A stretch of DNA of 64,000 bases from Candidatus Electrothrix rattekaaiensis (GCA_032595675.1 JAVQMD010000001.1:1086640-1150639); one strand, 5' to 3'; positions 1 through 9,019 are shown, numbered from the stretch's first letter. A program made the numbers and translations. The notes: generated by a model from the letters alone, not told the origin.

Positions 1-421
1 CGCGGGCAACGTGACCGTGTTTGACCGGGTTGTAATGGATGTAGTTTGCATGGTTTGTGTAATCTTGCTCGTCCCGGATCAGGTGCTCCCAATACCTCCG
101 TTGCCAGATGCCCCGTTCGCCCTTGGCGATTCGGCTTTTGCTCCGTTGTTCATCGACAGGGATACAGCGTGAAAATCCGGCCTTGATCAGGGACCAACGC
201 ACGGGATAATTTGCATCGCCCTCCGGCAAAGTCCAGATTGCATGGAGATGATCGGGCAGCACCACCATCGTATCAATGCGGAAGGGATGTGATGTCAGCA
301 CCTCTTGCACAGCATTCCGTAAATCGTCAATGTGATCAACGAGCAGGGTCCGGCTCCGGTCCGCCAGATTGACCGTGAAGAAATATGTCCCGCCCGGCAC
401 ATACACCCGTCGATATTGCAT
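1..421 (-). CDS. REP-associated tyrosine transposase (RayT/TnpA_REP), truncated by window edge
   Basis: The minus strand reads from an ATG at 421 for 140 codons without a stop and runs off the window start. The product opens MQYRRVYVPGGTYFFTVNL, typical of Y1-transposase-like proteins. The HUH motif is visible as the HLHA of LPDHLHAIW. A later HANYIHYNPVKHG stretch matches the conserved C-terminal segment of the REP-associated family. These single-domain HUH nucleases cut and join single-stranded palindromes that carry a 5' GTAG/GGAG tetranucleotide. Palindromes starting with GTAG lie next to this gene and elsewhere in the window, which fits a RayT acting on resident REPs (inference). The catalytic Tyr should lie near residue 130 or just past the edge; I cannot assign it. 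Confidence 0.88.
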   Translation of the reverse strand, partial: MQYRRVYVPGGTYFFTVNLADRSRTLLVDHIDDLRNAVQEVLTSHPFRIDTMVVLPDHLHAIWTLPEGDANYPVRWSLIKAGFSRCIPVDEQRSKSRIAKGERGIWQRRYWEHLIRDEQDYTNHANYIHYNPVKHGHVAR

Positions 422-469
422 TCAATTCTCCCACATCCTCCAATTGTCCATATCCGTCATCCGTAATTC

Positions 470-646
470 GTAGGTTGGGGTGAGCCGTGCGAACCCCAAC
501 ATCACCGGCGGCAACACATCACGTCAAAATTCCGACACCGTTAATCGGGGGGACATTTCAATATGTTCGATAAAATACCGTTCATTATTTTTGTTGAGAT
601 TGGTTTTCCTTTTTTGTTGGGGTTCGTTTCTCTCACCCCAACCTAC
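470..646. repeat. Palindromic REP/MITE-like element, copy 1
   Basis: A left arm at 470-500 (GTAGGTTGGGGTGAG...GAACCCCAAC) and a right arm at 616-646 are inverted repeats of each other apart from about six central bases. The interior is 115 nt. The element begins with GTAG, the tetranucleotide typical of RayT substrates, and lies 48 bp from the RayT start. Copy 2 at 6400-6507 has the same arms and orientation but a shorter interior. The right arm ends 5 bp from the stop codon of the RHS gene. The open frame of about 61 codons across this element is a by-product of the repeat. Confidence 0.85.
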
Positions 647-651
647 GGGAC

Positions 652-3600
652 TTAATGATATATAGCCTCATTCCGAACAGAATCAAAACAACGAGAATCC
701 TGAAAATTATTCAGACGTTCTTTATAAACTTTACGCAATGCAACTAGTTCCATTTCACTAAACTTATAGTGCGAGCTGTCCCCTGTCACTCTGTAACGAA
801 CACAATTTTCATAGGATTTTTTGAAACGATATGAATCAACAGGAGCTCCGTTATGATTAAGAGCAATACACGCCTCTGCTAATGGTGTAACACGGTCCCA
901 TTCCATTTGACTTGCTACAGCAGTAGCATAACTTGCAGCCATAGCTTCGCTAGGAGATTGCCCAAGCATAAACCTCAATGGCAGCTCTACCCGCAAATCT
1001 TCTTCACCTGCCATTCCAATGATAGTGTAAATTTTTTCTTCCATAGGCCTATCATTACCAGGTAATATGACAGCATATTTCGATGCCAAAAGACCTAATC
1101 CAGGAAGACGCAGGGCCTCCTTAGCTTCTTCCCATCCAAAGAACCCAGCTAATTGACGCATAGTCGATACAATAGAGCTAGATCTACTAATAATTTCATA
1201 TTGCAAGCTGGGCTGCCGTTGCTGCAACCCACTCGGATCAATCCCCACCAAAGGATTACCCTCCACATAAGCAAACAAATTCTTATTCCAAATCGGATCT
1301 TCCCCGAGAAAACGCCTCAGCTCAGGCTGGTAATACCGCGCCCGCATATAATACAACCCGTTCACCTCATACATAACCCCATACTGCCCCACATAGCGAA
1401 ACGGATTAAACGCCTCCTCCTGCACCGCATTCACCGTGCCGTAGGCAGTATAGACATACTGATGCGTGATCTTGCCGACCTCATCGGTCATAGCCACCGT
1501 GCTGCCCCGGAAATCATAATGAAAACTCCGATACGCACCGTTCTTCTCCTGCCCGATCAAGCCGATTCCATACACATAATAGGTCTTTGTCCCGTCCTGA
1601 TCCTCCCGGACCAGCACCTGACTCAACGAGGCATTAGGATTGACAATATACTGCGTTTTCGCACTGCCCTCCGCCGCTGCAATGCGCTGGTTCTCCGCAT
1701 CATAAGTATAGACCGTGCTGCCGACCTGCCGCAGGCGGTTACGGGAATCAAAAACAAAGGACGCTGGTTTCCCGTTCAACGGCCCCTGCACCATATTGCC
1801 GTCCGCATCGTGCTGCACCGCTAGGCCGTTGTAGCTCGCTAACTGATTGGCCGGGCCGTAGGTCATCTTTGCCGGGCTGATTGCCACCGGTTCAGGCGTG
1901 GGTGTGGCCTTTTCCTCGACTATATTGCCGACCTTGTCATAGCTGTAATCATATTGAACAATGACCTCGCCCCCGGCCTTGATATCCTTCTGTTGTACCA
2001 ATTGCCCGGCCTCGTTGTACACGCGGGTGACCGTGCTGCCGTTGGGTCGGGTAGTCAGGATCAGCCGCCCTTCCTTATCATAGGCATAGCTCGTCGTGCG
2101 GTTATTCCAGTCGGTCACGCTCACCAGCCGATCCGCCGCATCGTAGCTGTACTGCACCGCTTTGCCGTCCGGGTAGGTCAGGCTGCTCAGGTTGCCCACG
2201 GCATCGTAGGCATAGCGGATGACATTGCCCCGGCTGTCCGTGTACTTGCTCACCCTGTCCAAGGCATCGTATTCGCGGCTGCTGGTGCCGTCAGCATCGC
2301 TGACCGTGAGCACATTGGAGTTGGCATCATAGGTAAAATTGGTGGTGCCGTCCGGGTCGCTCATTGCGGTCATCCTACCCAAGGCATCGTAGCTGAACTG
2401 CCGCTCCTGCCCCCGGCCATTGGTCAACTTGGCGAGCAGATCGCGGGCCGTATAGGTGTACTTGACCGTGCTACCCGCTGCTGAGATCTCGCTGATCCGG
2501 CGACCATTACTATCATAGGCAAAGCTTGTTCGGTTGCCCTTGGGATCAGTAATATCAATGAGCTGACCCTCTTCATTAAAGGACTGCGCTACTGTTCCGC
2601 CCAGCGGATCAACGGTTGACGACAGGCGATCAAGGGCATCGTAATTCATCTGCACGACCCGACCCAGCGGGTCAGTGCTCTGCTTCAGCCGGTTCAGTTC
2701 GTCGTACTGCAAGCCGGAGTTATTGCCCTGGGCATCGGTCATTCCGACCGGATTATCTCGGTTATCGTAGTTCAGGGACTGTATCACTTTACCGTAGGCA
2801 TCCTGCACAGCTGTCAGATTGCGGGTCTTGTCATAGCTCAGGGTTCGGGTATTGCCCAGGGGATCAGTCAACGCCACCATGCGACCCTTGGCATCATAAC
2901 TCAGAGTACTGCTGTTTCCTTTGGCATCAGTCAGTCGGACAAGACGACCTTCGCCGTCGTATTCGTATGCTGTCACCTGACCGAGGGCATTGATGGCCCG
3001 GAGCAGATTACCGTTCGCGTCATACTCGAAACGGCTCTCGTTGCCCTTGGCATCAAGCAGTGAAAGCAGATTGCCCCTGCTGTCAGAGGTTATTTTGACG
3101 GTGTTGCCCAGCGGATCAGTAATTGAGGAGGCCCGGCAGGGACCGGAAGTACCAGAACAAGGGAGGTCATGGTTGAACGTGGTCGTATTGCCCTCGCTGT
3201 CGAGCACAGCCGTTACACGACCGGCGGCATCATAGCGAATTGTTTCGCTGTTGCCTTCAGGACGAATCACCTTTGTCGGCAGCCCGTCTGTATATTCATA
3301 TTTGACAACCCTGCCCAGAGGCGAAGTCACTGCGACCAACTGACCGGCACTGTTGTAACTGAATGCCGCAGCCTTGCCGAGCGGGTCAACGGCCTGGGTT
3401 ATCCGTCCCTGACCGTCATAGGTAAAGCTGCTGGTTTTTCCCAGGGCATCGGTAAGTTGGGCGAGATAGCCTTTTGCATCATAACTCATCCCGGTGGACT
3501 TGCCGTCCGCATCCGTAACCGAGATCATGTTGCCTTGGTCATTGTATGCAAAACTGCTGCCGTGCCCGTTGGCATCCACAGCTTGGGTGCGGTTACCCTT

Positions 3601-5760
3601 GGCATCATAGCTGTACGCCGCGCTGGCATTGCCGAGTTCGTCGATCTTCTCCAGCATCCGGTACTGGCTGTCAAAGGTGTATTTGGTGCTGGCTCCGTTC
3701 CGGTCCGTGACCGTAGTGATGATCCGGTCCGGCTGGCTCTCGTCGTAGGAAAGAGTGAACTCGCTGTTGTCGGACAGACCGTCGTCCTGAGCAATAACCC
3801 GGCCCTGAGCATCAAAGGTGTTGGCAAAGAGCTGATACCCCTCTGAGCTGGTCCCGGTGAGAATCTGATCCTGGTCGTTCCAGGTAAAGGTAAGAACGTA
3901 ATCATCCGGGTCGGTGATGGTCTTCAGACGGCGATCAGCATCATAGCTTAGGCTCACCTCACGGCCCAAAGGGTCAACAACGGTTTGAAGAAGCCCCTCG
4001 TTGTTATAGGCATACTCAAGAAAAACCCCGGAGACTGGCTCGGCGATTCGTTTCAGCCGCTCGGAGCTGTCATAGCTGAACTGGAGGGATCGGCTCTGTG
4101 CATCGCTGAGTTCGATAAGCCGACCGGCAGTATCGAACAGATAGACTGTCTTATCCTGCCGGGTCAGGGTGTAGGTATTGTCGCTGTTCTTGACCAGTTT
4201 GTCGTACAGGCAGGCCTCATCCAAGGAGCTGTACAGCCCGCCGCCGTCATGGTTGAAACGGTTGGTCCTGTTCTCCGCCCATGCAACATTCACAGCCTCG
4301 TTGTCCGCAGGTACTACTTTGGCCGCGAAGTCGTAGTTCAGACTCCATGCCCTGCCTGCTATCCCCTCCTGATCAACGACCAGCGAGTTGTAGGCCAGAT
4401 TAAAGCTGATCGGCACAAGCCCCTGAACCGACAAAAGTCTGTACTCCAAAAACTGGGCACCGGTGGAGATGTCTATAGGATCAGCATAACTTTTCTCACA
4501 CTTGCGACAGTCGCTGCATGACGTGCTGTTGCTCCGGGAATAGGGAGTGCTCCAGTTGGATTCCCTTACCGGTACCGAGGCAGAACGACCGGTGCGCTGT
4601 TGATAGTCGCCGTGGACCATATTGCCCGGTTGATCCGAAGTGACTGTGGAAATAGTATCGCTGTCGAACTTATAGTATAATTTTGAACCGCTGATTGTGC
4701 CGCTCCAGCCGTGATCCACGTATTTTTCATAATAGCCGTTCGAGTTGCTGGTGACTGAAGATTCCCCTGAAAAAGAAACTGTAACCGATGGAATGTGTGT
4801 ACCGTTATAGCGCTGGGTATAACCTGAAATTTTATGCTTAGACTGTCCGCAAATCAGATCGATACCGGATGTGTCAGCAGTTACATTGGAGACAGAAACA
4901 CAGGAGAAATCGCAGCCGCTCCTAGTCGCGCAGACCTCACCGCTCCAACCGTTGGGCACGGTTTGGCTGTATTCGCCGTCGTGGATGCTTTGCACCGAGG
5001 AGAGCCCAGTAAAAGTAACTGTGGCATTGAGTATTGCAGTGCCGTCAGCCTTTTTTGTTTTGCCAGAAAGGGTGTAGCTGTCCGGGTCTGTTGACAAGGT
5101 GGTCGCGGTTTGGCAGGCTGTAAAATTGGAGCTGCCCTCAGCACTGTTTGACCGAACTTTGTAGCTGTAGGAAGTATCCGGGCTTAATCCGGTGACAAGA
5201 TAGGAGGGCTGCGAAGTGTTGCCAACAAAAGCACCGGCACAGGTATATACATCATAACCTGTGACATCACTTACAGCATTCCAAGAGAGATCAATACCTG
5301 TCGAACTTTGGGCGGTCGCGGTGAATGAAGATGGTGTTCCCGGTGATGTGGTTGAGGGGAATGCCAAGGTAAAATAATCATACTTGCTATTATAGCTGTA
5401 TTCATCATCCGTCCTCACCTCGACGGCGTATTTATTGCCGTTGTCGCAGCACAGAACAGTCCAGCTGTATGAGCCGTTGTTCGGAGTATTTGATGTAATG
5501 GTACGTTGTCGGACACCATCCTTATATAAATAGATAGTAACATTGGAACTTGTATTGTCCGTATTCCATTGGATATTATGAGTTTCACCAGTGTACCATA
5601 CATCTCCTACAATCGGACTGGTGATGTTAATATCAGCCCAAGAATTTACAGTTAAAGGAGATAACAATGTAAAGAGAAAAAATAAAAACAGAAGGGTGAT
5701 TCGACAAAAAAGAGAGCTGGAGAGTGTACCTTGGCAAGATACATCTTTTGGAGGTTTCAT
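652..5760 (-). CDS. Secreted RHS/YD-repeat protein with KNH-like and FN3 domains and a variable C-terminal tip
   Basis: A 1702-aa protein. Residues 1-42 form a signal peptide (hydrophobic core about 20-38). A Kre9/KNH-like (Ser-Thr-rich GPI family) domain follows at about 45-132, FN3 at about 140-222, and two carboxypeptidase-regulatory-like repeats to about 390. A Cys cluster (SCSDCRKC) and a DUF6531-like segment (DPIDISTGAQ) come before some 900 residues of YD repeats. The RHS core ends at DPSGL (about 1512). The last 190 residues match no family I recognise and are more AT-rich, as expected of an exchangeable toxin tip. No immunity gene follows: downstream lies only the repeat at 470-646 and the RayT gene. 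The ATG at 5760 has an AGGA-type site and a riboswitch-like leader. Family role (known): cocoon-forming shells that deliver toxic tips. Toxic activity here is inference. Confidence 0.9.
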   Translation of the reverse strand: MKPPKDVSCQGTLSSSLFCRITLLFLFFLFTLLSPLTVNSWADINITSPIVGDVWYTGETHNIQWNTDNTSSNVTIYLYKDGVRQRTITSNTPNNGSYSWTVLCCDNGNKYAVEVRTDDEYSYNSKYDYFTLAFPSTTSPGTPSSFTATAQSSTGIDLSWNAVSDVTGYDVYTCAGAFVGNTSQPSYLVTGLSPDTSYSYKVRSNSAEGSSNFTACQTATTLSTDPDSYTLSGKTKKADGTAILNATVTFTGLSSVQSIHDGEYSQTVPNGWSGEVCATRSGCDFSCVSVSNVTADTSGIDLICGQSKHKISGYTQRYNGTHIPSVTVSFSGESSVTSNSNGYYEKYVDHGWSGTISGSKLYYKFDSDTISTVTSDQPGNMVHGDYQQRTGRSASVPVRESNWSTPYSRSNSTSCSDCRKCEKSYADPIDISTGAQFLEYRLLSVQGLVPISFNLAYNSLVVDQEGIAGRAWSLNYDFAAKVVPADNEAVNVAWAENRTNRFNHDGGGLYSSLDEACLYDKLVKNSDNTYTLTRQDKTVYLFDTAGRLIELSDAQSRSLQFSYDSSERLKRIAEPVSGVFLEYAYNNEGLLQTVVDPLGREVSLSYDADRRLKTITDPDDYVLTFTWNDQDQILTGTSSEGYQLFANTFDAQGRVIAQDDGLSDNSEFTLSYDESQPDRIITTVTDRNGASTKYTFDSQYRMLEKIDELGNASAAYSYDAKGNRTQAVDANGHGSSFAYNDQGNMISVTDADGKSTGMSYDAKGYLAQLTDALGKTSSFTYDGQGRITQAVDPLGKAAAFSYNSAGQLVAVTSPLGRVVKYEYTDGLPTKVIRPEGNSETIRYDAAGRVTAVLDSEGNTTTFNHDLPCSGTSGPCRASSITDPLGNTVKITSDSRGNLLSLLDAKGNESRFEYDANGNLLRAINALGQVTAYEYDGEGRLVRLTDAKGNSSTLSYDAKGRMVALTDPLGNTRTLSYDKTRNLTAVQDAYGKVIQSLNYDNRDNPVGMTDAQGNNSGLQYDELNRLKQSTDPLGRVVQMNYDALDRLSSTVDPLGGTVAQSFNEEGQLIDITDPKGNRTSFAYDSNGRRISEISAAGSTVKYTYTARDLLAKLTNGRGQERQFSYDALGRMTAMSDPDGTTNFTYDANSNVLTVSDADGTSSREYDALDRVSKYTDSRGNVIRYAYDAVGNLSSLTYPDGKAVQYSYDAADRLVSVTDWNNRTTSYAYDKEGRLILTTRPNGSTVTRVYNEAGQLVQQKDIKAGGEVIVQYDYSYDKVGNIVEEKATPTPEPVAISPAKMTYGPANQLASYNGLAVQHDADGNMVQGPLNGKPASFVFDSRNRLRQVGSTVYTYDAENQRIAAAEGSAKTQYIVNPNASLSQVLVREDQDGTKTYYVYGIGLIGQEKNGAYRSFHYDFRGSTVAMTDEVGKITHQYVYTAYGTVNAVQEEAFNPFRYVGQYGVMYEVNGLYYMRARYYQPELRRFLGEDPIWNKNLFAYVEGNPLVGIDPSGLQQRQPSLQYEIISRSSSIVSTMRQLAGFFGWEEAKEALRLPGLGLLASKYAVILPGNDRPMEEKIYTIIGMAGEEDLRVELPLRFMLGQSPSEAMAASYATAVASQMEWDRVTPLAEACIALNHNGAPVDSYRFKKSYENCVRYRVTGDSSHYKFSEMELVALRKVYKERLNNFQDSRCFDSVRNEAIYH

Positions 5761-5788
5761 AACGGTTTCCTAGTCGTTAGAAGCAAAA

Positions 5789-5899
5789 GCAGGTAACCCG
5801 GCGGTCTCCTCTCGGAGATCCGTGGCTTTCCGACACCGCCTCACGACGGCTGTGGCTTTTTCAACTTTCCTTTTCCGACCGGAAAGTCAAGGCACCTGC
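5789..5899 (-). promoter_or_regulatory. c-di-GMP-I (GEMM-I)-like riboswitch in the RHS leader
   Basis: Read on the minus strand, GCAGGT (5899-5894) pairs with ACCTGC (5794-5789) as an outer stem. Inside is a hairpin closed by a GTGA tetraloop (CCGTC-GTGA-GGCGG), then GGAAAGCCACGG, a second stem (GATCTCC-GAGA-GGAGACC) and the 3' signature GCCGGGTTACC. AAAGCC between two GNRA-capped stems plus a 3' GGGTTACC matches the GEMM-I consensus. An additional hairpin (ACTTTCC/GGAAAGT) sits between the outer stem and P2, which the canonical form lacks. The element ends 28 nt before the ATG with no terminator, so control of translation is more likely than attenuation (inference). Whether the ligand is c-di-GMP or cGAMP cannot be told. 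Confidence 0.7.
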
Positions 5900-6399
5900 T
5901 CAGTAGATAAGCATTGCCATTTATTATGGTAAACGCAACATAGCTTTGTTAATTCATGATTGTCAAGTGTTTTTTCATAAAAATATTAACGTAACGAATA
6001 GATACAGAGAAAAATGCTTAGGGCGCAATAAAAAAACACGAGATTGACGCTTGAGCTTTTCCTCCGTTGTTTTACATCTGCACAATGATGATGAACTGCC
6101 AACGACTCAGAAAAGATGAAACAAGCCGCAGAGACGGGAAGCTGCCCCGTTTGATGCCATGAAAAGAGAATGGAACTGATTTGCTCTGTTAATTCTTTTG
6201 GTTAAGCAAGAAGCATACCGGAGAGCTACTACGAAATCAGAATCGTTGTTTTTCCCTCCGGGACAAGGAAAAAACGCCAGCGTGAATATGCGGCAGAAAA
6301 AAGGAACAGGCTGAATTGGATATATTTTTCACCCGCCACAATGTCGTGCCGGGTAATTTTGTTACGGATGGGGCATCATTTCCGCATAGTTCGTAGTTC
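5900..6399. other. Non-coding stretch between the RHS leader and repeat copy 2
   Basis: AT-rich DNA upstream of the riboswitch-like element. It should contain the RHS promoter, but I could not assign -35/-10 boxes with confidence. I see no credible ORF or RNA gene in 5900-6399. Confidence 0.4.
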
Positions 6400-6507
6400 G
6401 TAGGTTGGGGTGAGCTTTGCGAACCCCAACATCACCGACGACAACACATCACGTTAAAATTCCGACCGCTTTTTTTGTTGGGGTTCGTTTCTCTCACCCC
6501 AACCTAC
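6400..6507. repeat. Palindromic REP/MITE-like element, copy 2
   Basis: Arms at 6400-6430 and 6477-6507 match those of the 470-646 element, including the first interior bases (ATCACCG.CG.CAACACATC). The interior is about 69 nt shorter, as expected of a deletion derivative or non-autonomous form. The orientation is the same as copy 1, so the two copies form direct repeats on either side of the RHS gene and its regulatory leader. Confidence 0.85.
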
Positions 6508-6687
6508 CGCACTGAACAGGATGATGCGTACCTCTTCAGCGGGACATAATCAGCGTACAAGTATATCAGATAATATGCTTCGAACACAGCCGGTTACTGT
6601 TGACTTTTTTTCCTCGTCATGTTCAAACAAACCTTTCTTGGCAATATTTTTTCCTCTTTTACCTTCACTACATGATGAATATTCGTA

Positions 6688-7812
6688 ATGGCAAAGATGA
6701 GTAAATTTCTCGTTCTCTATCTTGTTCAGGTAGCCTGTCTTTGGATCGGCCTGGAAGTATCTACCTATCTCCAGGGAGATGCCCTAAAAGTTTTTCTTCA
6801 GGATTATTGGCTCTTTTTTTATGCCTTTCCCCTGCTGACAACGGTGCTCATCTTTAAAGACGTTAAGGATGCCCCCTTATCTGCCCTTGTTCGCGGGCCT
6901 GAGCGGCAATGTCTGGCCGCATACAGTGAAGGGCAGTCAGCCTGGAGATATAATCAATTTCCCTTTTATTTCCACAGGCGTTGGGCACTCTACCTGCTCA
7001 TCTCGGTCATACTTGTCTTTCTCAGCCTGCACGTTATCTTTTTTCCTGATCTTTCCTCAGCAGTTAAAAACGCTGTTATTCTCGTCTTAGCCTTCTCGTT
7101 TTTTGCCGTGAATTTTTTCACCCTGCGTAGGCGCACGCATCGCTCTCTGGATATGCTCGAAAGCATGCATCAACTTGCCCATCAGGTGCGCAACGAGCAT
7201 TCTCAATTATTGAAAAAGCTTGCTGGTAAAGATAAAGCCTCGCCAGAAGACTGCCTCCGGTACCTCTCTGACGCTCTGGACATGACCAAGAGTTTTTTGG
7301 GGATAATTACCGGTGAAAAAAACATTGAGCTGGCCCTCCGCATCGCTCTCCCGCACCAGGAGGAACAGGGCAATATCATCTACCAAACCCTTGCCCGGAC
7401 CCAGGGCTTACAGGAGAATACTTGGCTTGCTGCGTCGATTCCCGCCAATGAGGGGATTCCGCGTTATTTGATTGACGAGCGTGACGCCTGTAATGTCTTG
7501 ATCTACAGAGATATTAAAAAAGCCATTCAAGAGAAGGTCTTTACTGAGGCAGAGGATGAGTCGGTTCAGGCACTGAAATCTTTAGCCATCGCCCCATTAA
7601 AGGCTTGGGATGGCAAAAAGAAAAGTATGGTTGGAATGGTGTACTTGGTCTCGGGGCGAAAAAAGGCCTTTCGGGAGGAACACATTGACGGGATACGTTT
7701 TATTGCTGATATCCTGAGTGATGCTGTTGCCTCTTCTATAACTGTGAATCATATGCTTATCATGAAGGGGAATAAAAATGCACGACGCAGACAACTTCTC
7801 GAAAAATATTGA
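6688..7812 (+). CDS. Membrane protein with C-terminal GAF-like domain
   Basis: A 374-aa protein with four predicted membrane helices in two pairs (about 5-25, 38-57, 96-118 and 127-145). A polar helical linker (about 150-190) and a soluble region of about 190-355 follow. The soluble part has a GAF-like layout, with IAPLKAWDGKKKSMVGMVYLVS followed by FREEHIDGIRFIADILSDAVAS. I see no kinase, GGDEF or phosphatase domain, so it may be a sensor half that acts through a partner. Its 3' end overlaps the next small gene by 35 nt, and a trypsin-fold protein follows, suggesting one transcript. Function unknown; the GAF assignment is by sequence pattern only. Confidence 0.7.
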   Translation: MAKMSKFLVLYLVQVACLWIGLEVSTYLQGDALKVFLQDYWLFFYAFPLLTTVLIFKDVKDAPLSALVRGPERQCLAAYSEGQSAWRYNQFPFYFHRRWALYLLISVILVFLSLHVIFFPDLSSAVKNAVILVLAFSFFAVNFFTLRRRTHRSLDMLESMHQLAHQVRNEHSQLLKKLAGKDKASPEDCLRYLSDALDMTKSFLGIITGEKNIELALRIALPHQEEQGNIIYQTLARTQGLQENTWLAASIPANEGIPRYLIDERDACNVLIYRDIKKAIQEKVFTEAEDESVQALKSLAIAPLKAWDGKKKSMVGMVYLVSGRKKAFREEHIDGIRFIADILSDAVASSITVNHMLIMKGNKNARRRQLLEKY

Positions 7813-7951
7813 TTATTTTCGTGATAAAATGGAAAAATGCGAAGATTATATGAGTATGCATCTGCCGAGAATTTTTGCTAATAAAGCAGATGAGCTGTTT
7901 GGGAGCCTTTTGTTTCCCTCTAGGAAGGAAGATGAGGGTGATGTAGAATAA
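7778..7951 (+). CDS. Small 57-aa hypothetical protein coupled to the GAF-like membrane protein
   Basis: An ATG at 7778 is preceded by GAAGGGG at a normal spacing and opens a 57-codon frame (MHDADNFSKNIDYFRDKMEK...) ending in TAA at 7949-7951. It starts 35 nt before the stop of the upstream gene, in another frame, as in translational coupling. The product is soluble and charged, with an acidic C-terminus (KEDEGDVE), one Cys and no membrane segment. I recognise no family. The strong ribosome site and position between two genes of the same strand make it likely real. Confidence 0.55.
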   Translation: MHDADNFSKNIDYFRDKMEKCEDYMSMHLPRIFANKADELFGSLLFPSRKEDEGDVE

Positions 7952-8005
7952 ATTGGATTAAAGAGGATGAGGTTTTCCCTCATCAAGTAATTTTTTGTAG
8001 AGTAC

Positions 8006-9019
8006 TTGAAGAGAAAAAAACACAACGATCCAAAGCGTTCCGCAAAACGTTCCGCAAAAATGAGGAATGCAGCAAAGGAACTGCCTTTTTCCGATATAGG
8101 CAAATATATACAATTGCTGGGCCTGTTGCTTGCCTTTGGTGTGGCAGGCTCTTCTTATATGAAAAAAGAGGGAATAGGCCCGTATTCAGCTGCCCCTCCC
8201 CCTGATGATCTCCCAAGCTCGCTCAAACAGGAAGTGTCGATTGCAGGGCTGGATCAGGCTCGCCTAGCAACGGTTTCCGTAAGAACATCTTGGGGAAGAG
8301 GAGCTGGTTTTTTCATCAGGAAAAGCTTCATTATTACCAGTAAGCAGGTGGTTGAACCTGATGCAGAAGAGCTGGCTGCCTTACAAGAGCAGGTACGTCG
8401 CAACAGACAGCTCTTGAATTTTGAGGAAGAAAAGTTGAGCAGTTATCGAGCACGCCTTAAACAAATGGGCAGGGGCAGCTCGAAAGATGAGCTGAAGATC
8501 TTGATGAATGAGCGTGAAAAACATCTTGCTGATTTCAGGTTCCGGCAGGAAAAAGACGAGCTGGACTTGGCTGCGCAGAAAAAAGCATCAGAACATCCTG
8601 CGATAAAAATTGTTTTGGCTGACGGTTCCGAGCAGAGCGCATCCTTGGTGCAAATGAGTCAGGAACATGACTTGGCTCTGCTGACCCTAGCTTCGGTTCG
8701 GAACAGCCCTGTTCTTGAACCTTCTCCCCCTAGTGCTGTCCTGAGATTAGGTGACCCCGTATTTGTTTATGGCAGTTCTCCTGATGCTGAAAAGAGGGTG
8801 ACACCCGCAATTTTTTCTGGGTACCGGCGCATAGGGGTACAGAATCAGATGTTCCTTCAGGTTGATACGGAAATTCTTTTAGATAAATGCGGTGGACCTG
8901 TTCTGGATGCAGCCGGGTATGTACGAGGCATTGCTACGAGGGCAGTGCAAGATGGCAAGGCGATCGGTTTTGCCATTCCCATTGAAAGAGTCTTTGATGA
9001 ATTTGCAGCGGTCCTTTAG
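8006..9019 (+). CDS. Trypsin-fold (HtrA/DegP-like) protein lacking catalytic His and Ser
   Basis: 337 aa from a TTG at 8006; an ATG at 8060 is the alternative start and neither has a strong ribosome site. A basic N-terminus and one membrane helix (about 34-50) anchor the protein. The S1-like domain starts at TVSVRTSWGRGAGFF. Where HtrA proteins read TxxHVV this one has TSKQVV (Gln114, CAG at 8345), and GNSGGP is DKCGGP (Cys295, TGC at 8888). The Asp motif EHDLALL is intact. A charged helical insertion of about 75 residues (about 120-195) separates the His and Asp positions. The known family consists of serine proteases; here hydrolysis is doubtful and a binding or scaffold role is inferred. 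No PDZ domain follows. Confidence 0.75.
   Translation: MKRKKHNDPKRSAKRSAKMRNAAKELPFSDIGKYIQLLGLLLAFGVAGSSYMKKEGIGPYSAAPPPDDLPSSLKQEVSIAGLDQARLATVSVRTSWGRGAGFFIRKSFIITSKQVVEPDAEELAALQEQVRRNRQLLNFEEEKLSSYRARLKQMGRGSSKDELKILMNEREKHLADFRFRQEKDELDLAAQKKASEHPAIKIVLADGSEQSASLVQMSQEHDLALLTLASVRNSPVLEPSPPSAVLRLGDPVFVYGSSPDAEKRVTPAIFSGYRRIGVQNQMFLQVDTEILLDKCGGPVLDAAGYVRGIATRAVQDGKAIGFAIPIERVFDEFAAVL

Noticed and set aside
480-665. 61-codon open frame on the plus strand
   Set aside because: It lies almost entirely inside the palindromic repeat at 470-646 and has no ribosome site or family likeness.
1153-4521. Several long plus-strand frames opposite the RHS gene
   Set aside because: The repetitive YD-coding DNA keeps antisense frames open; none has a start signal or a plausible protein composition.
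6070-6330. GC-containing stretch upstream of the RHS leader considered as a second riboswitch
   Set aside because: GACGGG/CCCGTT and similar short pairings exist, but no conserved riboswitch signature could be found.
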